Assembly: GCA_016617785.1 (NCBI GenBank)
Contig: JADILM010000012.1
Span: 620,001-684,000, forward strand
Direction: 5' to 3'
Origin: Sporobolomyces roseus
Taxonomy: Eukaryota; Basidiomycota; Microbotryomycetes; Sporidiobolales; Sporidiobolaceae
DNA: 64,000 nucleotides
Below are positions 1-11,212 of this stretch, in pieces (position 1 is the stretch's first letter; each line of letters opens with the position of its first letter). Under the pieces are notes generated by a model. That model was given only the letters and a program-made list of their open reading frames with translations, had not been told where the DNA came from and made no database searches. Position numbers and translations under genes: made by a program.

Positions 1-1070
1 TAGGCTCTCGAAGTACAGGTAAAGTCGAAACTATCTTTTTTTTCGAGGGTCTCGCATCATCTTCTAGTCGACGCTGCTGTACTATATGTCGCTGGACGGT
101 GTATAGACGGACTTCAAATCGAGCAAAGATACAGAAATACGCTGATCACCCAGTTACTCGTCGACGTCGTTTTTTATTGAACTTGTCCTGCGGCAGGCTG
201 AGTAATTCTATCGTGTGTTTCGGAAACAGTACCGGACAAGCTTGAACGATCACTCCTCGGCCGGATTACTCATTTTACTTCCTTCATCCATCTTGAAGAA
301 TCGAAGAAACGATGCTCAGAAGAAGAGTGCAATTATGACGACGCAAACGGGTCCCTCTTTCTCCTTCTACAGTAGAGCATTCACTCGAGGCTAGAAGTCG
401 CCGTCAACGATTCCTTTGAGTGTTGCTCGAGAGAAGCCATCGCAAAGAAGTCGAAACTTTTCTTCGCAAAGTTGTCGATTCAGATTCGACGTACAGTAGG
501 GGCCGAATAGCACAATTCCCTGTTCTAGGTTTCTACTTGGTGATCGACAGTCTGGCAGTGAGCACTGAGCAGCTTTCGAGGGTCGGTTCTGAGATCGGTG
601 GAGAGAGAGAAGCCAGTGACATAGGGATTTTCACGGAGCGACGACTTTATCATTTCCCGCAGCTCAATTCTCTTCCCCTTCTTCTCTCACGAGTGAGTGC
701 GTCAATCTATACTTCTTCACCTTTGACTTTCACCTTCAAAACTTCGAAGCAAACCTCAACTTCCACCGGCCCTCACCTCAAGGAACCTCTGAAACAGTTA
801 CCTTCTCATTCACCGCGTGAGTCTATCGCTTCTATCTATCTCCCCTGTTCCTTCCTCTCCTTCCTTCCTTCTCTTCCAGAACGCTGATCCAGTTCCGTTT
901 CTTCCTCGTGTCTGTTCTGTCTTTCTTTCTCTTGGTTGTTCCGATTTCATCTTGAAACAGGTTGGGTTGGCTTCAACGGACAATCGACCGAAAAGAAATC
1001 GCAAGTTGATCGTCGGCTCTCTCCACCTTTCGACTCTTCTTTCTTCCAAAAACTCGCTGGACTCGCTCGC
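1..1070. other. 5' flank of the YTH gene
   Basis: No recognisable gene is seen. A 155-codon open frame at 420-887 has no family features and lies in CT-rich sequence just before the YTH start. I read this stretch as promoter and long 5' untranslated region, possibly with an intron. The left edge may hold the end of a neighbouring gene that I cannot recognise. Confidence 0.5.
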
Positions 1071-4000
1071 ATGAGCGTTGCCGCTCTAGGCGAGCCTGTT
1101 AAACCATCGAGACTAGGCTACTCATCAACTACTGAACCTCCGATTCCCCGATCCGTCGACTCTGACAAGGAGCAAGAAAGACTCGAAATGATGAAGACAC
1201 TTCCTAATGATCCTAGCCTCGAAGCGACCACTACGAATAGGAGCTCACCGGGTAATGGAGTGAGTGAATTATTGCAGAGAGCTCTCAGCCTCAAAGATGG
1301 TGGTGGTGATCAATTGGACGAAGAGGCTAAAGAGGGAGAACGAACACCAGGTGAGTCTCTCCTCTTCCTATACTACTCCCCCCTTTCAAGCTAGCCATCT
1401 CTCAAACGAATGCTGATCCTACAAGAAGATTTAGGGAGTCACTCGAGGGCTTCAACTGATCTCACCGCCGTCGAACAAAGTCGAATTTCGCCTGCGGAAT
1501 CAATTTCTCGCACCGAAAGTTCATCTCGTCCTTCTGGTAGTAGGAACAACTCCCTCGTCAGTTCCCTCTCTCGCTGACTCTTCGTCTGTATCGCTCTCAA
1601 CTAATCTCCCGCTCGTTGGCGATGCCATCTCGTAGAATACCGATCCATCGCCCCCCGCCTCCCGCTTCCGAAACTCGGCTTCGTCTAGCTCTAGGCGACC
1701 TCCGTCTCGTCCACAAGCTCCATCGCATCATCCGAGTCAACAGAGGATCACCCCTCCGAACAGCTGGAACGCTAGTTCGCCTTCCTCCTCTTCCGATGGA
1801 GCAAATCATCCTCTCGCGTTCAACCCACCGCCTCAATTCTACTATCCTTCTCAGCCTTACGGTACAGCGCATCCTCAACAAGGAGGTGGAGCGGGAGCTG
1901 GAGGAGGAGGTTACGCTTATTCGACGACGAGTCCACCATTTCTCTCTCAATCTGGACGACATCCTTCCCACATTTCGCAAATCTCGCAAGTTTCCGATCA
2001 ATCTGCGGGTTACTCGACTGGATCTCCTTACTCGTCTTCTTCTTCGCTGTGGTATCAACAATACGCCAGTACAGTCACGACTCCCTCAGGTTACCCAACT
2101 CCAGTCGAAGGTGGAATCCTGTACCAGAACGATACGTCCCCGGAAGCGAGTTCAGAAGCTCTCAGTAGCTCTCAATGCGGACCAGGGTATCAGTTCGAGG
2201 GGTCGATGCAACCAGGTCACGGTCAAGGTCAACAACAGCAACATTTCGTCGAACCTTCGAATCCGAGTTCCCCTCCAAATCCTTACCAACCCGTCTACTT
2301 CGCTCCTCCGCCTCAGAGGGTACCCTACACTTCCCCCCCTCCTTCGCGAGTATCTCCGACGGGTTACGGGACTGCGGCGGCGACGGCCTCACCTCCTTCT
2401 GCAGGACAGATGGCCTACCCGATTTCTTCTGCTCGTCCACATCCTGTCGATCAAGGCGCACCACCGCCTCCTCCTCCTCCTCATTTAAGCTATCCTGTAC
2501 GAGGCAACGAGCAGCATTGGCCAGCACCGCATCATCAACAAAGTCTCGTCCCTTCCCATCAACCACCTTACCAGGCGTACGCTATGTACTCACCCCCTCC
2601 TCAGCCTGGAGTACCGATAGATCAGCGTCGCTACCATTACCAAGCGCCGAATCCGCATGGATTACCACCAAATCCAGGATTCGCACACTACCCTTCGCAC
2701 GCTCAAAACCCTTCCTCTCGACCTTTCCCTCGACCTCCCGTGATTCCACCTCGACCCGTCGCTGGATCTCAACAATTCTCGCCGAGGAGCACGCCTAATC
2801 AGTACCCTCAGTCTTCCCCACCCAAAATCTACGCTCCTCCCGTCGAAATCGCTAGAGGCGTCCTCGCTTCGACTCGTCTTCGAGAAGCAGCTCAACCTTC
2901 AAATACGGCGAAACCTGTTCGAGCGACGAGGAACGAGTCTGCTGGTCAATTCATTCCGAGAAAAGGCAATCTACCGAAACCTCCTGCTCATTCACCTCAC
3001 GCTTTGTGGTAAGCCTTCTCGCTCACTCGCACTTCTCATCTCGCAAGCGCTCACACGGCTTACTCGTCGCTCTCGAATCGAACAGGGTCGGAAACGTGCC
3101 GTCGGACGCTTCGCATTCGGAGCTTTGGCAATTCTTCGTCTCTCGACCTTCGCCGAGTGCGATGGGACTCTTATCGAAAGAGGATATCGATCTGACGACT
3201 CCGGGCGTCGAATCGATTCATCTCATCGCTCGTTCGAATTGTATGCTTCTGTTCCTTCTCTCGTTTCCTTCGAGCTCTTGAGCCTCTGGAACTGATCAAG
3301 AAGAATCGCTTCGAACCCGCTCTCAATTCCTTTCACAGGCGCTTTCGTGAATTACATTTCGGACCTGCATCTTCAGCATGCCATCTCCGTTTCAAACGGT
3401 CTCTCACTCCGACCTAACGATCCTCGTTGCAAGACTTTGCTTTGTCGAGTTCGTAAACAGGAGGACGAGTCAAAGACTGGAGTCGGAGCTCAACGAATCG
3501 GAGGTATTCACAAAGCTTTCGTCAAGTTGCAATCGGAGCGAATGGGAGAATCGGAACACGCACTTCGACTCAAGATTGAGGAGGAAGGTGCCGAACCCAA
3601 ATCTGCTGCTACGAAAGCTTTCGAGGAGCGCCGACAGAGTTCGAGCAGCGTTTCGATCGGCACGACGAGTACGACGAGTAGCTTCTTGACGAAGCATTTC
3701 GAGAAACGATGGTTCATTATGAAGTGAGCCACTTTATCTTCTCTTCTTCCTTTGACTTCGTCACTCACCGCTCATCTGCTACGCTTTAGGAGTCACGACG
3801 AAGCTGATCTCAAACTATCAGTCGAGAGCGGTCTTTGGGCGACACAACCTCACAACGAGGTAAGTCTCAACTCATCAACTCCTTTCTTCCACTGCAGGGA
3901 CTGATACCGCGCTTCGTCTTCTCGTAGCCCGTTCTTCAACAAGCTTTCCGAACAGCAAAGGAGGTCTTCCTCGTCTTTAGCGCGAACGGTAGCGGAGAAT

Positions 4001-5059
4001 GGTTCGGTTACGCTCGCATGACTGGCCCAATCACCTCGGTTTCGTCTTCAAAGAGTTCTCGTCCATCGTGGAGCTCGTCCGGTCAAGCTTCAGTCGAAGA
4101 ATCGATATCCTCCTCGTCGCTTTCGGCACCCTCTCAAACTATTCAAGAAGATTCAGATGAACCCAGTTCTTTCCCACCTCGAGCTCCTGTCGTTATCTTC
4201 TCACCCTCGGAACATCGACTCGCTCAAGCTTCTCCCTCGATGATCACTCCTTCCCCAGCACCTCAGTCTCAACTGTCAGATCAACGTCAAGGAGGATCTT
4301 ACCCTTTGAAACTTCCTAGCGAGATCGAGGCGGAAGCGAAACGGGAAATGGCGATCGAGCAAGAACGAATGGCCTTCGTCACTGCCACGAACCTTCACCT
4401 CCCCGCTGAGGCCGCCGAAGCAGCTCGGAAAGCTGCAACTTACGATTCTGCCGCTCTCGTCGCCGCGAAGAAAGGACGAGTTCCGAATGACGAGGTTTAT
4501 CCTGGAGGACTTCGAGATGCGATCAGACGAGTTGACATGGCTACTGGTGAAGAAGAGATCACCAAAACTGGCGATGATGATCCGTGAGGCGAGATTCTCT
4601 ACGAGCGAATCATTAAGAATTTCCGCTGACCTCTTCCTCCGCTCGATCTATTCAGCCGCAAACCTGCTCGTTCTGGTTCGAGTTCGACTTGGGGAACGCC
4701 GTTCTCGGTGGAATGGGTCAAAGTGTGAGTCATTCAGTCCCGTTTCTACTCTTGCTCTTCGACGAAGACTCACCTCAACCTACTCTATATGCAGCTCTCG
4801 CCTGCCCTTCTCGAGGACTCGACACATTCGAAACAGCTTCAACGGTAACCGAGAGATCAAAGTCAGCCGAGACGGCAAGTTTAAGAATCGCTCATCTCTC
4901 ACAACTCGCAACGAGGACTCATCGTTCTCGTTGAATCTAGGTACCGAGGTTGAACCTGCTGCAGGTCAAGCTCTCATCGACGAATTCGCTCGCTTGCCTG
5001 ACTCGCCTGGCCTCGATCACTCTTCATCTTTATCTCCAGCGCCCCCCTCTCGACCATGA
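1071..5059 (+). CDS. RRM-YTH domain RNA-binding protein (m6A reader-like)
   Basis: A YTH-family protein, expected to bind N6-methyladenosine in RNA. The spliced product has a long Ser/Pro/Gln/Tyr-rich disordered N-terminal half (exons through about 3010). Next comes an RRM-like fold beginning HALWVGNVPSDAS, with AFVNYISDLHLQHAI as its second conserved strand. The YTH domain then starts KRWFIMKSHDEADLKLS, continues LWATQPHNE with the cage tryptophan in the usual place, then VFLVFSANGSGEWFGYARM. The domain is interrupted by roughly 200 low-complexity residues (about 4020-4690) before WGTPFSVEWVKV, LPFSRTRHIRNS and REIKVSRDGTEVEP. At least six short introns are needed, for example one with donor GTGAGTCTC near 1351. 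The start at 1071 opens the first exon; an in-frame Met at 936 is an alternative. The disordered half suggests condensate-type RNA regulation, which is inference. Confidence 0.85.
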
Positions 5060-5617
5060 TCCCGCTCCTTCTCCTCCTCTCCTGCTCTTTTACCTCGACT
5101 TCGCCATAGGCTCGTCATCTTGTTATCGACGTCAAAATGGCGAGGCGCAACACCAGCACCTCCAACAAAACAAGGCAGATACTCTTCGATACAGAATATT
5201 CGAAAACCTCCTCTCCTCCCATCTTTTATTTCTATTCTAGATACCCTCTTTATTTCATACCAGCAAACACGAGCACTCGCAGCGATACCACTTGAAACAC
5301 GAAGGATTCCCTATCATTCACTCTGTGCTTCTCCCTCGTCGAAAAAGAGAGAAATCTTGACATCTCGCTCTTCATTTGTCGAGCATGCGAGCTATCAAAG
5401 TGAAGCGAGGTTATATATTCCACGAGTAAAAGCCCAGAACAAAGTACAGGAAACTGATATACAGAATGAAGAACAAGAAAGAAATACAACGAAAGGAAGG
5501 ATGATAGTAACGAATGGTGCGCCAGCGATAGCGTACGCCTTTTTTTCCAGGGGTTATGAGGGTACTGTACTATGTATTGTTGAGAATAATAAGTTGGTAA
5601 CAAAGAAGGAAAATTGA

Positions 5618-8346
5618 CTAGTTCTTTCCAGAATCGACAAGTTCATCACCGGTCGCTGCTACTTCCTCAACCTTCTTGTCGTGTACGAGGTTGCGAGGAC
5701 CCTTGTAGTGCTTGCGACCTCCGGCGTAGAACCAGATGAGAGCGAAAACCATGACACCTCCGGTAACGGCCGATGCATCTGAACGAGATGAAGCAGAGAG
5801 TTAGTTTCGAGAACGCACTCAGATCCGTGAAGATGCGAACGTACAGTTCATGTTCTCAGCGTCGACAGGTCGAATGGTAGGGAGAGCGAGAATGATGACG
5901 ACGAAAGTAGTCCATGAAACAGCGATACCGTTGATGGTCCAACTGAGGAAGCCACGACCGAGATGGAAAGGTCCAGGCTTGAACATGACCTCTGCAATAA
6001 CAACTCGAGGTCAGCTCTGACCGAATGTCGAGGACAAAAGGAGAAAACGAACCAGGGTGATCTTGGTAGATCATTTTGCATGCGATAGGGATGATGTAGG
6101 AAGAATCCATTCCCATCGCGGCGAGAGCGAAGATGGCGTAGACAGCGACGATCGATGCGAAGACGAGGAGACCCATGAGAGCTACAGAGAATGAAAAGAA
6201 CGATCAGTTTGGATGAAGTTGTACGAGAGAAGATCGACGGAACTTACCAGAGATGACGATAACGAGCCAGACAGCGTTGACGGGGATCTTGTTCTTGCTC
6301 ATTCGAGTGAAGAAACCTCGATCGGGAAGACCGTGGTCACGAGAGAAGGCGTGGAAAGAACGAGCGTTCGCTTGGGTAGCGGTAGTAACGACTTGGAAAG
6401 CGACGAAACAGATGAAAGCCCAGAGGATGTAGAAACCGGTAGGTCCGACGTTCTGTCGATTATGAAAAGAGTGAGCTTGGGGATTCAGCGAAAGTTGGCT
6501 CAATTAGCTGATAGACGTACCTGCCAGATGATTTGAGCGGGAGGGTAACCAGAGACACCAAAGTCACCAGTCTCAGCCATATCGCCGGAACAGAGAACGT
6601 AGACAATGTTGTAGACCCTGAGAAGGAGGAGCGTCAGCTGGATTGTCGATTGTCTTCGAAAAAGGGAAACTCACCATCCGACAATACCAGTACCGATGAC
6701 AGCGACGAAGATGGCGGTAGGGGCAGCGATTTGAGCACGCTTGACTTCCTCACAGATGTGAGCAGTAGCGTCGTAATCAGTCATGGTCCATTGCTACAAG
6801 TCGAAAAGAATCGAGTTAGCTCCCCATTTCTCGCCTCGATTGAAGAACGTCTGTCAACTTACGACCGACAAGAGACCGAGGAGGAAAGTCAATCCTTGCG
6901 AACTCCATCCGGAACCGTTGACGTTCTTAGTGAACGTGTAAGAAGCCTGTAAAGGGGGAAACTTGGTCAATGCCTGCTTTGCGGAAGTGGCGCGAGATTC
7001 GAGGAGCTTACGGAGTTCTTGACGTCGGTCTTGACGAGGAGTGCGATGATGACAGCAAGAACGGTACCGAGATTGAAGAAGACGAAAGTTTGGGTAATCT
7101 TGGCGAGGTATTTCGTTCCCATCGACTGTGAAGCGATTCGACTTAGTGAGCTGCAGGAGAGTGGAGGAAGAGCGATTGTTACGCACGTTGAGGACACCTT
7201 GAATGAGCAAGATACCGAGGAAGACGAGGTAAGTTTGCCATGCGTTCGCGACGAAGGGTTCAGCTTGAGTTTCAGTCGAGAGAGAGACCTGATATAAGAG
7301 ATCGTCAGTACATCAGAGACGAATGAGAGTATGCGTGAAGACTCACAGCTGCGAGAATCATTTGAGCCAAACCGAAAGCGGTTGAAGCGACACCAGCGAC
7401 TTGTCCCATCAAGTTGAGCCATCCGACGGACCTTGAGAAGCTGGAGCATCAGTGTCCCATTCTACGTAAGTTCTAGGAACTATAGGCGTACCATCCAGTG
7501 ATAGCACGGTACTTCCTAGGTACGAGGTAAGCAGATGCGGAGTAAAGTCCTCCGTTTGTTGGGTAAGCCTGTGAATCACCTCGAAATCAGCTCCCATCCT
7601 CCTTCGATTACTTCGATTCGTGGACATACGGAGACGATCTCTGCGAGTAGTAGTATAAAAGGTCAGCTCTCTGTGAATTGCGAAGAATGGATTGGAGAGT
7701 GAAGGAACTCACCAGCAATTGATGTACCAAGACAGAAGCACATGATGGTTCCCTGTAGTACATCCAACACGGTCAGTACAAGTAGAGTATGCGAAAGAAA
7801 GTGCGAGGGTAAGCTCACGAGGAACCAGCACCACACTACCGAAGCCGGACCACCGAGAGAGAAAGGAGTACTGAAGGTGGTTACAACGGAGGATGCGACT
7901 GTTCATCGAAGCGAAAGGTCAGTCAACGAGCTCGAGAGAGGGAAACGCCAAGAAGGAGGGAGAGAAAGTGTGCGAAGTGAAAGAAGAGAGAGAAAGATCG
8001 ACTCACCTCCCATAATACTGAAAGCGAAGGAGATGGTCTATCCGGTTCAACAAGGTGTTCTCTGTCAGCATTCTGTACTCCTCTTGTATTCTTCTCGTAC
8101 CCTTGCTCCAAAGAGCGGAAGTACCCGGCGAGTAATTTCGAAACCTTCGCAACCTCATTTTCAACACCGAAACCAAAAAATCGAGGAACTTACAGAGAGG
8201 TTGGTGAACTCTCGCTTGAACTCCTGCTTGTAACCCATCCTAGCTAACGCCGCATCATCGCTGTCCGTGATACTTGAAGCTGGGGTTTGAACTGCATCCT
8301 TCGAAGGTGAAGTTGATCTCGAATAATCTTTCTCTGAATCCGACAT
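5618..8346 (-). CDS. APC-superfamily amino acid/GABA/choline-type permease
   Basis: A plasma-membrane permease of the amino acid-polyamine-organocation superfamily, in the fungal GABA/choline branch. The N-terminus contains DDAALARMGYKQEFKREFTN, the hallmark of that branch, followed by ISFAFSIMG in the first helix. Later segments include SLGGPASVVWCWFLGTIMCF, AEIVSAYPTNGGLYSASAYL (the conserved proline/glycine-rich helix) and ITGWSVGWLNLMGQVAG. The last helix is GVMVFALIWFYAGGRKHYKG, followed by a short acidic tail. About twelve hydrophobic helices are spread over at least ten exons split by introns of 50-70 bases. The start is the ATG at 8346 (MSDSEKDYS) and the stop is TAG at 5618-5620. The substrate cannot be told from sequence; polyamine, choline and GABA transporters all share this signature. 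Confidence 0.85.
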
Positions 8347-9128
8347 GGCTTGAAGCTGGCTTGTGTTTTGAGAGTGGAGGAAAGGAGTAGTGGCGGGAAA
8401 GAGGGTGAGGGAAGGAGGGGGACTGGAGTTGAAATAATGACGGAGGTCGAGGGGAAGAAAAACAAGGAGAGAGAGATGAAAAAGAGGCAAATTGGAAAGG
8501 GGTCAGTTTGGGTTGCAGACAGCGTCTCGAAGAGCTTGACTCACCTATCAAGCTGTCTAATAGGTATCCAGGTTGAGTTCAAAAGTTGTAGAGTTTGACA
8601 CTGGCGATGAGGGAGAGAAGAGTGGAAAGGAGAACAGTTTCTGGGGTCGAGCCTTCGAGGTCGAATTTCGTTGAAGATGTCTGAGGTTTTTTTTACCCGT
8701 CTCGCTCTCACGCTCAAATCCCTTAGCTTGGCCAATCGAAAGGCTTCCCTTTCCCTTGAATGAAATGGACGTGAAAACATGAGATCTGTTTGTCTGGAGA
8801 CGAGAGACGAAAATTCTTTCGGAACATAAGTTCGATGCAGATCAGAGAGACAGGTCCTCGAGAACTGACGACGACGAGAAAAGCGAGAGTCTGTTATAAG
8901 CTGCGATTGGTTTGCGAGAGATGCGAAGTGTATTGCTACAACAAGATGGAAAGGAAATCTGCGAAAGTTCGAGAGGAGGTCAAGGGATGAGAACGAAAAG
9001 GGGCAAGGAGCGTGAAGGGAGTCAAAGATCAGTCGAGGTCCTCTACACTGCGGTTCTAGATCGGATAGCTTACCGTCAAGAGTGTACCGCCAGCGCGAGT
9101 CGAGGAGAGGTAACGTCGAAATTCTCGT
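8347..9128. other. intergenic: permease promoter and 3' flank of the small membrane gene
   Basis: This 0.78 kb stretch lies between the permease start and the end of the next minus-strand gene. It is purine-rich on the plus strand near the permease start, consistent with a pyrimidine-rich 5' leader on the minus strand. No coding or RNA feature is supported. Confidence 0.5.
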
Positions 9129-9648
9129 TTATACTTTCTTCTCGTCGGATTTGTCGGAAAGCGCCGGAGGATTCTCCTTGAAGAACTCGATAGGTGTTCT
9201 TCGATCGGGTACAGGAGTCTTTTGAGCAGCAGCTGAACTGTTCGTTGATCCGAGAACTTGACGATCCCGTTCGGAAAGGGTAAAGAACGAGCGAGTATTC
9301 GCATCAAACCATCTTCGCACCTGTACAAGCCTCTCGAGGTCAGCTTCAGGAGAGCGCTGTAGTCAGAGATAGAGCGTACAGGCATGAAGACATGTTCCCT
9401 CTCTCCGAAATCATAAAGTAAAACTGCGTAAGCTGTCAAGCCTGTGGGTTGAGGAGGTTTGTCAGCACTCCCTTGCTACTCTTCAAGCGATTCAGCATCT
9501 TAAGCTTACCAGCAGCGAGAGTGAAAGCGGTGAATTGAACTCCTTTTGAAAGTGGAGTAGGTGCAACGGTTTGAGGCAATTTCGAAGGAGGGATGGGAGG
9601 AGGTACAATAGGCTTCCTAGCTGAGGATCCAGGGTACTTGAAGGCCAT
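9129..9648 (-). CDS. small single-helix membrane protein, unknown function
   Basis: Three exons give a protein of about 125 residues. The reading is MAFKYPGSSARKP, a proline-rich stretch, then a hydrophobic segment (VQFTAFTLAAGLTAYAVLLY) interrupted by intron 1, then FGEREHVFMPVRRWFDANTR and a polar tail ending KSDEKKV. Intron 1 has donor GTAAGCTTAAG and acceptor CCCACAG; intron 2 has donor GTACGCTC and acceptor TTGTACAG. Both junctions keep the frame. The layout, a short N-terminus, one membrane helix and a polar charged tail, resembles small mitochondrial or ER membrane proteins. I do not recognise a named family. Confidence 0.7.
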
Positions 9649-11212
9649 TCTGTAAGCTGTTTGAGGAAGGTGGTGAGGTGGAGGAGAGAGAGTTTCTTTC
9701 CTTCAACTTTAACTATTCACTTTGCTCTGTTCTGATAGCTTGGGAACGCGTAACGATGCTTACAGTGGCTCTATCAAGTCCTCTGCTGAGGTCTCTCGTC
9801 TTCTCACCTCGTTCAGCCCGCTCACAGCGCCTGTACTCTTCGCTTCTTCAGTTTCGCTTCATCTCCAGAACAGACCACGAAGTGAGCCGGCAGGACCGCC
9901 TCTTCGAATGTCGTGCAGATATAGACTCGAAGTAATGGCGAGCCGTCGTAGTCGATTCCGCTCGATTCGCGTCGCTATCGCAACCCGTCTTTCATTCGCT
10001 TCTTCGTTCGAGACTGGTCAGCAGCTCCAGCGATGTCTTCCACTAACGAAGGGAAGTAGATCTCTATACGCAGACGGGATGTGATCGGACAAGTCGACGT
10101 TTCCGACCTTGGATCGCTCGACACCTTTCGCCATTCAGATGCCTTGACGGACTCGCTCGAATCTATTCCGCACGTCGGCAGGAGCCAGCGATACCTTTCG
10201 AACTACAGGGACGCAGGGCATAGGTGATGAAGCGAAGTCCGCTTTGAAACAGCTTCTCTCGTCGCTCTTCCTCGACTAGTGTCGATCTTGACCTTCCGTC
10301 TCTGATCTCTTACGACCCTCAGCGCCTACAGCGAGACGTAACGTCAAGAAGGGTCAGACTGGCACTCGCTCAAAGCTACGTGAGTCAAGTCGAAGCCGTC
10401 CGTTCGATCTCGGAAAAGTCTTCGCTTGTCTTCAACGAATTATCCGGTCAGGGCCGTTCGGTTTCACAAAGGTGTCCGCCGCTCGAGGTTGAAGCAGATC
10501 TTGCGAGAAGACCCGCAATGCTTTCACGTGTCTAATTCGATCGTCCAACAGTAAGTCGTGCTCTTCTGACTTCTGGTGAGAACGACTTCGACGAGCGCTA
10601 TCCGAGCACTCGAGCTACTGCCCGGCTACTCGCAGTCTTGACAAAGCTCATGGGTTCCTCACTGCGAATTTTTCTTCGGACAGCGGGGCAGACAGAATAC
10701 TGAGAGAACAAGTAAAATCGCCTGGGTGAGTCTTTCGCTTTCGGCATCCTTGTTTCACTGTGAGCTGAATCTGTAGGTTCATGACAAATGCTCGCGTGTA
10801 TGTCGGGGTCAACCTTGACTTGGTCTTGCAATGAGAAGTCACTGTGAATTCACACGAAGCTCAGACATGGAAGACGAAGGTACGAGTCCTGTTCAGTGTT
10901 GAGTATCGCTTCTCTTGACAGGCTTCACGGTGGCAAGTAGTGGCGCTGCAGAGGGAGTAAGCAGATGCAGCGACGAATTTCAGCGAGAAAGGAAGGAAGG
11001 AAGGAAAGAAGAAAACTTTTTTCAAAGGCCAGATCTCAGTGATCTTCTCTCGGCTCAAAGCGGGGATTTCGGTCAGACTCCCGCAGGGTGAGCTGAGATC
11101 AAGATTATCCGCTAATCAATCTGTCTTTTTTTTTGCCCTTCCCTCTCTCTCCTTTCCCACACTTTTGTCCTCTCAACTTTTCCTCCTCGACCTCGCTCGA
11201 AGAACAAAAGCC
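9649..11212. other. 1.56 kb intergenic region with one possible spliced reading frame
   Basis: The region separates two divergent genes. Short frames at 9678-10084 resemble a presequence but cannot be joined to anything. A better candidate is listed separately at 10063-10535. The last 600 bases should hold the promoter of the siderophore transporter. I looked for iron-responsive GATA-factor sites (HGATAR) there and saw no convincing cluster. Confidence 0.4.
10063..10535 (+). CDS. possible spliced gene fragment, no family
   Basis: A reading frame running from about 10063 to 10223 joins in frame to 10280-10535 through a well-formed 56-base intron (donor GTGATG, acceptor CGACTAG). It yields roughly 137 residues, including VIGQVDVSDLGSLDTF, SVDLDLPSLISYDPQRL and ARRPAMLSRV, ending at TAA 10533-10535. 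No start codon is in frame upstream before a stop at 10057, so a further 5' exon would be required. The composition is protein-like, but no family is recognised. It could be an incomplete gene, a decaying pseudogene or chance. Confidence 0.25.

Noticed and set aside
420..887. 155-codon open frame before the YTH gene
   Set aside because: No domain and a CT-rich tail; it fits 5' untranslated sequence better.
1616..2488. 290-codon arginine/leucine-rich frame inside the YTH gene
   Set aside because: It is an alternative frame of the Ser/Pro/Gln-rich exon, whose own frame continues into the RRM and YTH domains.
10400..11212. Iron-responsive GATA-factor sites upstream of the siderophore transporter
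   Set aside because: Only isolated GATA words with the wrong flanking base were seen, and no cluster.
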